A stretch of 64,000 bases of DNA from Clusia tigrina (lineage: Eukaryota; Arthropoda; Insecta; Diptera; Clusiidae): NCBI GenBank assembly GCA_920105625.2, contig OV050030.1:89189652-89253651 (forward strand), given 5' to 3'. Positions 43,067 through 54,107 of this stretch are shown piece by piece. The notes under the pieces were generated by a model, which saw only the letters and a list, made by a program, of their open reading frames with translations, did no database searches and had not been told where the DNA came from. The position numbers and the translations under genes were made by a program. Within the stretch, counting starts at the first letter, position 1, and each line of letters starts with the position of its first letter.

Positions 43067-44433
43067 ATGGTAAATTGTTGAAAACCCAAATATAAATGTA
43101 ATTTAAGACTTAATGTTAATATTGTTGAAACTCTTTAGGATGTTATCTGCACTTCCGATGCTCCACATCAAGCTGAAGCTCAACCAAACAAATCTTTTTG
43201 GTGCAAACTATTCGCTGAGTTTATCGAATCATCAAGCGATTCTGAAGATGACGAGCTCATGGAAATGGTAGAAGATGCAACCGAGGAGGATCTCATCTAT
43301 GGAGTGCTCGAATTTTTTATGCCCAAAAAACGAAATTGCATAAAAAATGATTTGCAGGATATTGTGCCTACATATTCCGAAAATGAATTTAAATGCCATT
43401 TTCGGATTGCAAAATCATTATTTTTGCATTTAAGCAACAAGTTGGAAGAAAATGATATATTTTCAAGTCTTCGAGTTGATAAAAGATTGCCAGGCACAAC
43501 TGATTTGGCTGTATTCTTGTGGTTTGCTGGATATGAGGCATGCAGCTATCGTGACTTGAAGGATCGGTTCGATTTATCTTTATCAAGTGTCTGCAGAATA
43601 ATCGCACGAGTCACTATGTACATTAGCAGCCTGAGTCCTAATGTTATTAAGTGGCCTAGTGATGAAGAAAAACAGCAGTCTGCTGAATTTTTCAAAAACA
43701 TGTGTGGTTTCTCGAAAGCAATAGGTAAATATTTTTAATTTTGGGACTTTTGGTCAAATTTTTTTACAGGCTGTATTGATGGGACAAACATAACCATTGA
43801 CCCACCGGCAAAATGCAAGGATGACTATATTGACAGAAAAGGAAACATCACAATAACAATGCAAGCAATATGCAATGAACAAAAAAATTCATTAACATTC
43901 ATTTGTAGGATTTCCGGGATCAAGTCACGATAACTGGGTGTTTCAAAACTCACCAATTAATACCAAATTGGCTAATGTATGTGGAGGTAATATACATTGA
44001 ACCCTGATATATAATAAAAATTAAAATTGTAATATACTCATTTTATAGATTATTGTTTGCTGGGAGACTCCGCGTATCCTTGCTTAAAGCATTTAATTAC
44101 CCCATACAAGGATATTGGCCATTTAAGTAGTACCAAAAAAAATTTAATATGAAATTAAGCTCAGGTCGCGTAACTATAGAGCACTCTTTCGGAATATTGA
44201 AGCAGAGATTTAGGCAACTTTATTATTGCAAACTCAGAGGTGCTAAAAAGCTTTGCCATTTCATTAGAGCGTGCTGTGTTTTGCATAATATTGCTGCTGA
44301 AACTGACCTGGAATTTATTTTTTAAGAAACCGATGAAAATTTTGAGGAAATATCAGAACAATACGACCAAGCACCGAGAGGAAATGCTATAAGTGCCCAA
44401 ATTTGCCAAGAACTGAGCAACCGTGAAGTTTAA
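43067..44433 (+). pseudogene. Harbinger transposase (DDE_Tnp_4 type), lightly damaged
   Basis: Possible exon 1 is only ATG (43067-43069) followed by GTAAAT. Exon 2 (43138-43724) reads DVICTSDAPHQAEAQ …, then the helix-turn-helix-like region LPGTTDLAVFLWFAGYEACS and SVCRIIARV. Donor GGTAAAT and acceptor TTTACAG lead to exon 3 (43770 on), GCIDGTNITIDPPAKC, with the first catalytic Asp. A frameshift near 43890 precedes GFPGSSHDNWVFQNS. After another intron (to ~44048), LLGDSAYPCLKHLITPY gives the second Asp and RVTIEHSFGILKQRFRQL the Glu. A TAA interrupts the tail near 44324. All three catalytic residues survive. Confidence 0.85.
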
Positions 44434-44559
44434 AACAAAATATTTTTTAAGTGGTGTATAACTTTTTTCTATTTTAAAACATATGAATTTTTTACATAAC
44501 ATATATTGTTTAAAATTAGATTAAACTTAAATAAATAAGTAAATACTTCTACTGTGAAG

Positions 44560-45380
44560 CATTCTGAAATTGGTTCAATAACTTCTCCAGCAGCTCTAAT
44601 TTTTTTTTGTGATGCTTCTTCTTTTCTATGGGCCATTTCCTCTCTTTTCTGAGCAAATCCTAACATTTCCTTATAATAAGCCCTCTTCTCCTCCGCTATT
44701 TCATTAATTGCCTTAAAAGCCGCTACTTGACCTGATTCGCATGTCCGCTTTCTTTTTTTGAAGTGCTTGGCTCATTGTTTACTGCATAAAATTATAAAAA
44801 TAAACAAAAACCTTACAAAATTTAAATATGTACTACCTTGTTACTCCGTATCCGAGGAAGCAGTATTTACAGCATCAGACCGGGCAGTGAATTCAGCGCT
44901 CTCGCTATCTAAAAGATAGTCTGGATTTATGCCCCTTTTGTCACCGAGCAAAGTCTCAAGTTCGCTACAAAATTGAAAATGTTTAAGAACGATGGATTTA
45001 TATTTATAATGAAAGCTTCTTACTTCTGGTATGGACAGGTTTGCCTATTTCTTCCAGTTTGCTTGTTGTGCAAGTTGGTTTTTTTGAACTGCCGCTCCAA
45101 GGTTCTAAATTTATTCTCAATTTGAGTTGTAGAATAATTATAACCTTCTAGGCACATCCTTTCAGCTATAACATTCCACATTTTCTTCTTGTTTTTAACG
45201 CTGGCGGTCTTTCCAACTTTCGGTTGCAGTTCTGCCATGATTGACAAAAGCAATTTTGTCGGCGCCTCTAGTCATACCTGCTTTCCATCTTCCTCCAACA
45301 CAGGCGAAAACTTCGTTATATGCTTCCCGTTGCGAACTCAGTAAATCCACCGTCAGCTGGTCACGGTAGTCAGAATCTTG
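44560..45380 (-). pseudogene. Harbinger Myb/SANT-like DNA-binding protein
   Basis: Minus-strand pieces read in order: YQDSDYRDQL … VGGRWKAG (45370-45260), then LQPKVGKTASVKNKKKMWNV, IAERMCLEGYNYSTTQIENK and FRTLERQFKKTN (45240-45030), typical of the SANT/MADF-like partner of Harbinger transposase. After GTAAG and a CAATTTTGTAG acceptor comes ELETLLGDKRGINPDYLLDS, and later a coiled Lys/Glu tail (AINEIAEEKRAYYKEMLGFA … EEASQKKIRAAGEVIEP) near 44560-44760. This protein brings the transposase into the nucleus and onto the TIRs. A TAA after SSDTE suggests a split exon or nonsense change. Confidence 0.7.
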
Positions 45381-45751
45381 ATACGTTTGTATGTTTATTA
45401 AATGTTTTATTAATTTATTAGAATATGTACAATTTACTTACCATTTTGGACACGCGAAAAAGTGCCTGGAGAACATTGAACAATTAATTTATTATCTTTT
45501 TCCTTTTAAAATAGGTTTAACAGATTATTGTTGAATGATGATGATCCCGATGATTGAAATAAATGAATGTGAAAATGTGTCAAACGATTTGACAGTTTAC
45601 GCAAGTTGACAGTGTTACCATTTTTAGTCCGCAAAGCGTTCCTGTACTTTTTTGTGCTTTTCTCTCCTTTTGAGAGATTTTTTGTTACTCTCACGATTTT
45701 GACAGTTTTACCATTTTTAGTCCAAAAAGTACGGGAACAAACCAATTATCA

Positions 45752-46202
45752 AATTTAGTAAAAGCAAAGTATTTTTCAACTATTGATTTAGAATCTCGCT
45801 TTTATCAAATATTAATGCGGTAAGATGAAGTAGAAAATCCGCTTTCTCCGTTAATAAGGGAAAATATGATTTTTTAAGGATGTCATTTGGTCTAAAAAAT
45901 GGACCAAGTATCTTTCAGAGAGCAATGGACAGCATACTGCGTTAATTCATAGGGAAGATATGTCACGTATATATAGATCACATAGTTGTTTTTTCAGATA
46001 CTTTAGAAGATCACTTAAATCATCTGAATTTGATAATAAATAAACTCAAAGAATATGAAAATTTTATTAGATAAAATTTTATTTTATTAGAGAAATGAAA
46101 ATTTTACGCCAAAGAAGTTAAATTTTTGCGTTATGTGGTAGCCCAAGGTGTTATTAAAACCGACCCTAATATAATACAGTAAATAGTTAATTATCCCTTG
46201 CC
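45752..46202 (+). pseudogene. gypsy (errantivirus-type) reverse transcriptase, left fragment
   Basis: Plus-strand frames read KAKYFSTIDLESRFYQILM, then [20 protein letters not shown] and GKICHVYIDHIVVFSDTLED. The catalytic YVDD/YIDD reads YIDH, and stops follow IL. The text continues as a thumb/connection region and ends at YPLPKT (46190-46207), where the LOA insertion starts. It resumes at 51385 (LRQLRNFLGVVGYYRKFI). Many stops and shifts make it an old, inactive copy. Confidence 0.8.
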
Positions 46203-46294
46203 AAAAACACTTTTTTTTTTTTTGTCGGAAAAATCTAGTAAGCGCAGCACTTAGACAGAGTATATATCCATTGTACTGCACTTTAGGTTCCCTT

Positions 46295-49200
46295 TTACTC
46301 GGTTTTAAATGTACCCGACCTCCGAAGAAGTAGAAGTAGATCCTGTGGTGCCAAGGAGCCAAGTTGGTTACTCCTCAGCACATCACTGCCAAAAATCCCA
46401 AACCTGATTCGAGCAAAGGCAGGGCAGACGCAAAGAAAATGGTCCGCCGTCTCGTCTTCCTCTCCACAGGCTGGGCACAGCGCACTGTCTGATATGCCAA
46501 TCCTTTCCATGTGCCTAGCCCATAGAAGTGCCCTGTCATCAAGCCAACCAACAGCCTGCAGTCCCTCCTACCTAAAGATAGAAGGAACCGTGACCATCGG
46601 TCAGAGATAGCAGGTAGCATAATTTTCGTCCATCCGCAGCCTCTCTCAGCCCGCCATGCTCGCTTGTGGGTCGAAACAACCCACTTGTTTTCAGTGGCTT
46701 TGATGGCAGCTGAAGGGAGTGGCAGAACAGGCTCAGGGCCAATAAAAACAGCCTCGGAGCCCATCCTGGACAAGGAGTCAGAGGTCTCGTTACCCGCAAT
46801 GCCAGCGTGTCCCGGGACCCAAGTCAGCGTCAGACTATTATGTTTTCCAACACAATTTAGCCTGGATTTGCAGGACCTGACTATCGTGGAAGTGGTGGTC
46901 GGACTATCCAAGGCCATGAGCGCAGCTTGGCTGTCACTGCAGACACAAATAGATTTGCCTTTCCACCTGTTTTCCACAACAAAGTCCATCGCCTCAAGTA
47001 TCGCATACACCTCCGCCAGAAACACAGACGCATGCAGACCAAGGGCAAAGAACCTACGGGTCCAACAAGATTCCACGAAGACACCAGAGCCTGAACCGTC
47101 TTCAGTCCTGGAGCCATCAGTGAATATACGGCAGCAGTGTTTGCCGGGCTCGTTATCGGGGTCTAACCATGAACGAGCCTCTGGCAGCAACACATTGTAC
47201 CGCTTTTCTAGTATGACGGTTGACGACATGGAGTCCGGGGGCATAGACAGGATTGCAGAATCGATGTCAGCGCCTGCGCTGTCGTCCAATGTCGAATACA
47301 CCCCATACCAGTGGCCACTAAATTTCACTCTGCAGATAGCCTTAACGGCCTCTCCGCGGATGAAGACATCTAGTGGCAGGAGATTCACCAGAGCATCAAG
47401 TGCCGGGTCTGGGGTAGTCGGAAATGCTCCGGTACAACATATGGCCACAGTACGTTGTAGTGTTGATAGAGCTTTTTTGACCCCTACAAGAGAGAAGCTG
47501 CTCATCCAAACCACAGATCATAGGTCTTACCATAGCTGTATAGATCCATAGGACCTTACTAGGGGACAGACCCTATGTCTTACCAAAAATACCCTTACAC
47601 TGCCAGAAAACTGACAGTGCTTTGGATATCTTCAGTTCGCCATGTGTTTTCCAAAGAAGTTTGTTATCAAGGATGACTCCAAGATATTTGATTTCCTTGG
47701 ATAGCTGGATAGTGATTCCTTTTAGTGTAGGCAGAATAAGTCCATCAAGCTTTCTCCTTCTGGTAAAGAGGACAATACCAGTCTTGACAGGATTAGCCGA
47801 TAGCCCATTCGCACTGCACCAAGTGTCAATCATATCCAGAGTTCTCTGCACCCTTCTGCAGACAATGATAAGGGATGGACCTGTCACAAGACAGCCAACT
47901 TCATCCGCATATGCCTGAGCGTAGACACCCGAGTCATTAATGGCGTTAAGCAGAGGATCGATTACTATGCACCAGAGCAACAGAGACAGTACGCCACCTT
48001 GGGGACAGCCTCTACTAACCCCAGACGACACCAGCAAATCTTCCTCCGCCCGCACCGTTATGATTCTCTGGGCCAGCATTGAACGTATCCAATTTACTAG
48101 AGCCCGGTCTATGCCATGTCGCCTAGCAGAGCCGCACATACTGTCGAAAGTAGCATTGTCAAACGCACCCTCTATGTCCACAAAGATGCCTATTGCGTAT
48201 TCTTTCCTGTCGATGGCTCGCTCTATCCTTCTAACAAGGTTTTGCAGAGCCGTCTCGCAAGATTTTCCGCTTTGATAGGCATGCTGAAATGGAGAGAGTG
48301 GATACGTCTTCAGAGACTCCCTACGCATGCGAAGCTCCACCAGCCGTTCTAAACTCTTTAGCATGAACGAGGTCATACTAATAGGTCTGAAGCTCTTGGG
48401 ATTGGTGTAGTCGTCTCTTCCAACCTTAGGATAGAAAGCAACCCTCACCATCCTCCAACAGCGTGGTACATAGGCCAGCGCGAGACATGCAGTGAAGATC
48501 TTCTTCAGTGCTGCCAACACTAACTCAATGCCTTCCTTCAACACAATCGGATATATGCCATCCAGTCCGGGCGACTTGAAGCTGTCAAAAGACTTGATAG
48601 CAAATCGAGTGGCAGCCTCATTCGCCACAGTTCTGGCGACATACCAATCATGTCGAGAGGGCGCAGCTGCCCTGACAACATTTCCGACCAAAGGTGGTTG
48701 TTGACGGGCTATGCTTACCTGATTTCCTGGAAAGTGTGACTCCAACAGCAAGCTGAGTTTCTCAGTTTGCCTCTCCGTATAGGAGCCATCAGGTTTCCTG
48801 AGCGACCCCAGCTTAGCGGTTTGGTCCTTTTTCAGGACTTTCACCAGTTTTGCCGTGTCACTCAGGGATTCGATATCACTGCAGAAGTCTCTAAAAGAAG
48901 TCCTTTTCGAGTCCCGAATTAGCTTCTTGTAGTCCCTCTGAACACGTCGATATCGTTCCCAGTCCTCATCAAGATTAGTCTTGAGGGCCTGGTTGAGGAG
49001 TTTTCTAGACTCACGCCTCAGCACCTGAAGCTCTCGATTCCACCATAGAACAGGAGTCCGGCTAAGAGGAGGTCTAGTTGGACAGGCTAGCTCGAAGCTG
49101 TTTGTTATAGCGGTGTTGAGATGTTCAACAGCCGTCTAAATGTTCTGCTCCTTTCGAAGTTTCAGTGGCGTCACGTACTTGCTACGCAGTGCCTCCCTGA

Positions 49201-49985
49201 ACTTTGGCCAGTCTGTTTTTCTTGGGTTTCTGGTGGGAAATGGCATCTGCGCTCGCTCTCCACACTGAAACTCAATGTATCTGTGGTCCGAGCACGAGTC
49301 TTCGGCGATGACCCTCCAGTTGTTGATCGACCATCCTAGTCTTGGATTTGACAGGGTGACGTCAATTACCTCCTGCCTTCTCGTAGTCACAAAAGTAGGC
49401 TGCCTGCCTACATTGTGCATGTTCAGGCTGGAGGAGGCAATATACTCGAAAAGTCGAGAGCCTCGCTCATTGCACTTGCTGCTGCCCCAGATCGTATGCT
49501 GGCATTAGCATCGCAACAAAGAACGAGACCAAGATTGCGCCGCTCACAGAACCCTACGAGAGTAGCTACCTTCCCAGGTGGTGGCGCCTCCAAAGCATCG
49601 TAAGGAAAGTAAGTAGATGCAATCACGAACCTCGACCATCCGTGCATACTCTTAAAACTAATCTCTGCCGCAACCAGATCCTGACAACAAAATGCGTCAA
49701 GGCAGGTCGCTGCAAGATGGGATGATATTATAAGACCGGCTCTAGGTCTAATCGAGTTTCTGTCATATAATATCGTGGCCCCTTTCAAAGAGCCAAGGCT
49801 ACAGAGGCGACCCCTAAAGACCCAGGGCTCTTGTACTGTTGTTATGTATTCAGCACGGTGAGTCGTCTACGAGTACAGTAGCGGCTTGAGAATGCTGCAA
49901 GTTAATCTGCGTTACCGTCAAAGGACAATACCTACGAGAATAGTCCGAGCCTTTCATCTAGGAAAGGCATGAAAAATGACAGTCC
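46295..49985 (-). pseudogene. LOA ORF2: endonuclease, reverse transcriptase, RNase H
   Basis: The APE-type endonuclease lies at 49985-49136: INLQHSQAATV, VQEPWVF, then DANA, then a frameshift before QPTFVTTRRQEVIDVTLSN and SDHRYIEF. The frame 49024-47573 (483 codons) is the reverse transcriptase: SPGLDGIYPIVLKEG, FRPISMTSFMLKSLERLVEL, FVDIEGAFDNATF and GCPQGGVLSLLLW. The catalytic YADD reads YADE, so the second Asp is lost. After a stop near 47573, frame 47514-46375 has RNase H (FTDGSRTEDGSGSG, LAEVYAI, CSDSQAAL, HAGIAGNETSDSLS). The last frame, to 46295, has the zinc motif CPACGEEDETADHFLCVC. The copy is dead. Confidence 0.9.
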
Positions 49986-50177
49986 CAAAGAAGAGACTCA
50001 GACGGCTCCGGTACCGAGAAACCATGACATCAACAGAGGCCTCATCTATTCGCACCACAAGACTAGCACCTTCTTTACCATCCCGGTTGCTACCCTTGGT
50101 GTGCGAAAGAACTCGTCAAAGCCTCTTGTTGATGCCAGGGTTCTGAGCACGCAGACAGGAAAGGACATCTACGGTCG

Positions 50178-51167
50178 TCAGATCGGGATCCGGAATACAG
50201 CAGATGGCCTTCCTGAGGGACACGCCTGCTTCGCTAAAGACCGCGAAGCGAGTGGTTCCCATGGGGGCACGTCATTGCCTACACCCCTGAGCCAATCAAA
50301 GTTGTCCTGAGACGCGCACGACACCTGTAGAGTGCCGTCCTTTGTCTTATAGCCCTTCGCATTAGCTTCAGGAACGGAGGCAATGACGCAACGCATCAGA
50401 TGACCTTTGCAGTGTTTTATTTCTGCATCAGTTAGCTGATGGTCAGGCCCCAGCTTCCCAATCACCGCCATTGGTTGCGGGCCGTTAGCCTTCTCGCTGT
50501 ACGATGGCTTGGCTGCACCTTTGGAAGTGCTTGGGCGAAAGTCCAGCTCACCACCCGCCACTGGCAGAGATTTCGCCGGGCAGATGGTTTTGCTGGATAC
50601 GAGGGGCTGGGCAAGCTGCAGCTTATTGGCAACATTCTTCCCCGCCACATTAGCCGCCACCGAGGTTTCGCTCGTACCCTTTGGGGTCGTGGCGCCACCT
50701 TCTTCCGCCGCTTACCTCGCGAGCGAGCTTTCGGAGCGGTCAATCCCTCCGCAGGCTCGGTGGCTTCCGTGGGTGTCACTTCCGCCGACCTGGGCCTTTT
50801 GGAGGGAGTCGACACAGAAGGGCCGGCAGAGCCACGTGAGGATTTCTCCTGCACGAGCCTATCAAGCCGATTCATTCTCTGTCCCCTCGCTTGAGTTCGC
50901 GTTGCCCTAGAACCACTGGTTGGTCGTTCCGCCACTGTGGTGACTTCCCGACGCAGGCCCTCTGGATCCAGGGTACGTTCCTCCGTCTCTGAAGAAGAAG
51001 AGATTGCGGTAACAAACCCCAGTCTCCTCCAGGATGCGCTCTCGCTGATAAAGGCGAGAGACTTTAGCGATGGTTGGGGCCTCCAGAATCCGTCCCCCTG
51101 CCGCCGAAGCGGGTGGATTTCCACATGCGTGGGTTCCACCTGGAGTAATTAACCTATTGTTGTCCAT
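50178..51167 (-). pseudogene. LOA ORF1 (gag-like)
   Basis: The start at 51167 (MDNNRLITPGGTHACGNPPA) leads to a Ser/Pro/Arg-rich basic region in a second frame (51139-50462; STPSKRPRSAEVTPTEATEP, then RSRGKRRKKV). A third frame (50660-50178) has KLGPDHQLTDAEIKHCKGHL … GTLQVSCASQDNFDWLR. This resembles the DUF4780-type RNA-binding domain common in insect non-LTR ORF1. At least two frameshifts separate the parts. The protein would bind element RNA. Confidence 0.75.
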
Positions 51168-51389
51168 CGCCAGACAGTTTTTGTTCGGGACTCCTCCTTA
51201 GCCAGTTTGGTCCGCGGATGGTACCCATTCTCTATACCATCATTGTGATAGACAGACAGCCATAACTCCCGCCCCTCCTAAGAGGTTCAGAAGTAATGTA
51301 ATTTGCCTACCAAGGGTCCCCCTATCCGCCACCTGGGGACGCGTCCGATGGGATGTCAGGCAAATCCAGCACGGATCAGAAAAACACTT

Positions 51390-52860
51390 AGACAGCTTAG
51401 AAATTTCCTTGGCGTTGTAGGTTATTATCGAAAATTTATCAGAAATTACGCAAACATTGCAAAACCACTAACAAAGCACTTATCAGGAGAAAACAGTAAA
51501 GTTTCCCAATATTTGTCAAAGAAAACAGAAATTCAGTTAGACGAGGAAGGCATAGCAGCTTTTAATAAAAAATTGTATTAACAACAGATGCTACTGACAC
51601 AGCAATATTGGCTGTATTAAGTCAAGAAGGAAAAACTATAACCTTTATATCTAAAACATTAAATTCTACGCAATAGTCTGGTCACTCAAAAGCTTAAGGA
51701 ATTACTTACATGTACTTACTGTACACTCGCGGTCACAACAAAAAATCATAATGCAAAGATAAAAAGATGGCGCTCTTTCATAGAAGAGCTTTCGCCAAAA
51801 ATTATCTACAAAACAGGTGCCACTAATGTAGTAGCAGATGCCTTTTCGAGACAATGGATAAATCATTTAACAGATAATGAGTCAATTACCGAAACACAAC
51901 ATTCAGTAGAATGTAGTGACACTTCAAGTATTCCAGAAACGAAAAAACCGTTAAATGAATTTAAACAGCAAATTCTATTAGCAAAAACATTTTTACAATC
52001 CATGAATCACTAACAACTTTTCAGAAAGTAAGGCATATAATTGAATTCGACACAAGGGAAAAACTTTTAGTAATACTCAAAGAATTTTTAAGACCAAACA
52101 TTGTAACAGGGATATACTGTACGCCAGAGGATCTTTACGAATTTAATGAAAATATAAAAAACATATTAAATATACAGTTTTTTCACATATCGAGTTCACG
52201 CCCAAAGCTTAATATTCATGACTTGTATCGACGCATATTCACAGTTTCTTGTTAAAAATACGAAAGATAAATCAAACTTAGGCGAAAAAGTTTTAGAACT
52301 CTTACAAAGCTTTCCAAATGGAAAAAAGTTACAGTTGACAATGAACCAGGCTTCACTACGCCACAGTTCAAATCGCCAATACAAAGATTAGGTATAGAAA
52401 TTTATTATTGCACACACCGTCATAGTACCACTAATGATCAAATAGAAAAAGAGTACATTCCAGATTAGTCGAAATAGCGCGTTGTATAAAAGCTGAATAC
52501 TGTTTAGTAGATGATATAGAATCCTTTTATAGAGCGGCACAAAAGTATAACGAAACGATTCATTCTGTAATGGAACAAAAACCGTTTGAAATTATTTTTA
52601 ATAGGATTGATCACACTAATGTTCATTCGAAATTAAAGAAAGCCCAAGAAAAAATGTTAGATAGAAATAACCCGAATCACGTTTGGACCTATCAACAAGG
52701 TGACATCTTATATGAAAAGATAATAGGACAAAGAAACTAACTTGAACCGAGATTTAAGAAACAGAAAGTAAAAGACGATCTAGGAAACAAAGTCAGAGTA
52801 TACAGTAGAAATAGGCTTATCCACAAAAATAACATTCGAACATAATATTCTCCTTTTATT
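51390..52860 (+). pseudogene. gypsy pol continuation: RNase H and integrase, degenerate
   Basis: After the LOA element the text resumes with LRNFLGVVGYYRKFIRNYAN (51390-51440), then TTDATDTAILAVLSQEGK and ISKTLNST (RNase H), heavily interrupted. Further on, VTVDNEPGFTTPQFKSPIQR followed by LGIEIYYCTHRHS (52330-52420) is the integrase core around the second Asp, and AAQKYNETIHSVMEQKPFE-like text (52540) its end. Stops and shifts occur about every 100-200 bp. Confidence 0.75.
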
Positions 52861-52876
52861 GTTTTACCCCATTAGA

Positions 52877-53866
52877 AAATGGACTCCATCTTTTTCATAA
52901 TATTGGTGATTTTCAATTCGAGCCGAGCCGAGCCGATCTCAAAATACTCTACTATACGAATAAACAACTCGTGCCGAAACATTTAAGCGACGCCAGAATT
53001 CAAAATGGCAACTTTAAACTAATTCATATTATAAATCTAGAGATATACAAGTTAGCTCTTTCTGATATAGAAAAGAAAGCACGAAAAGTTTTGACAAATA
53101 GATCATCTGTACGTTTCTTGCTACACGACTTGAAAAAACTACAGACTACACTCGGTACAATGAAACAAAGAGATAAACGATCACTAGACTTCATAGGCAC
53201 CGGTTCGAAATGGATCGCTGGTAGCCCTGACCATCAATGTTCATGAAATAGTTGTTGAAAAATTAAATGATATATTAGAAAATAATAACCAACAAAGAAT
53301 TATTAATAGGGATTCAATGATGAAAATAAATCTGCTAACAAATGTTACAAATAATATTTTGAAAATGATCAAATCAAATAAATAAATAAATTTAAATATA
53401 GAACAGAATATAATATATAGACTTAAGATAATTAAGGATGAATTGATTAATTTAGACTACGGATTACAGTGGGCAAAAGTAGGAATTATAAATTCATTAA
53501 TTTGTCGGAACAGGAATTAGATTAAATTAAAATTGCGAGAAATAGTAGGACAATAATTTACATATTGAGTATTCCGACAATAAAAAAGGCCGTTGTGAAA
53601 AATTATTAGTTAAGCCAATAAAAAGAAAAAACATTAGAAAGAAAATTGTAAATGAAAATTTTGTAAAATGTAAAAACAAACTCTTTGAAACAAAAAAGGA
53701 CTGTAAAGCACATAGTGACATTGGCATTTGTACTGAAGAAGATCTTGTTGCTATAACTCAACGTGAATGCTTACCAAAACTGTTAAGTAGCAGTGATCAT
53801 AATTGTCCGATAACAAACAATGACGAAGAATTATTCCCGCGTATAATATTACTAAACAAATTTAAT
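52877..53866 (+). pseudogene. errantivirus-type env, 5' part
   Basis: Begins MDSIFFIILVIFNSSRA at 52877, a hydrophobic signal-like start, right after pol. That is the env position in gypsy errantiviruses. At 53170 RDKRSLDFIGTGSKWIAG shows a basic cleavage-type site followed by a Gly/Phe-containing fusion-peptide-like segment. A frameshift sits at PDHQ. Weak env-like text continues with many stops to IILLNKFN at 53866, where the Jockey element is inserted. The envelope protein would mediate membrane fusion. This copy is far from functional. Confidence 0.7.
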
Positions 53867-54107
53867 TTTTTTTTTTGTATCTTCATTTATTTAACTACAA
53901 TCTGTCCAGCTGGACATTCAGTACTACTAATATTATATTTGGTTATAAACATGTGTATGAATTTTCACTAGCATTCAATACATTAAGTACATTAATTTAA
54001 CAAAGTTAGATTTCATATACATATATTAATTTCATTCATTCCTTATTATTATTATTATTTTTTTTTAAATTTAATCTTATTTTTTAATTTTTGATTCTAA
54101 TATAATC

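Larger units (their letters stand above)
42950..45740. mobile_element. PIF/Harbinger DNA transposon with both genes
   Basis: Two convergent genes, a DDE transposase (+) and a Myb/SANT-like protein (-), are the signature of PIF/Harbinger elements. AAAAATGGTAAAACTGTCAAA occurs at 42967-42987 and inverted at 45698-45718, marking the terminal inverted repeats. A second inverted-type copy of the same motif lies at 45615, so the right subterminal region is duplicated. The exact ends and the 3-bp target duplication could not be fixed. Gypsy pol text begins immediately to the right. Confidence 0.85.
46213..51379 (-). mobile_element. LOA-clade non-LTR retrotransposon, full length (5167 bp)
   Basis: Flanked by a perfect 10-bp target-site duplication AAAAACACTT (46203-46212 and 51380-51389) in the gypsy pol gene. 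Read on the minus strand, it has a 5' UTR (51379-51168), ORF1, ORF2 (endonuclease, reverse transcriptase, RNase H, zinc knuckle), a short 3' UTR and a poly-A tail (T-run just right of 46212). Removing it restores the gypsy reading YPLPKT/LRQLRNFLG. RNase H inside ORF2 places it in the LOA group. Confidence 0.93.

Noticed and set aside
46664..47551. 295-codon plus-strand ORF opposite the LOA RNase H region
   Set aside because: It has no recognisable domain and lies wholly antisense to a convincing RNase H frame. It is a shadow frame.
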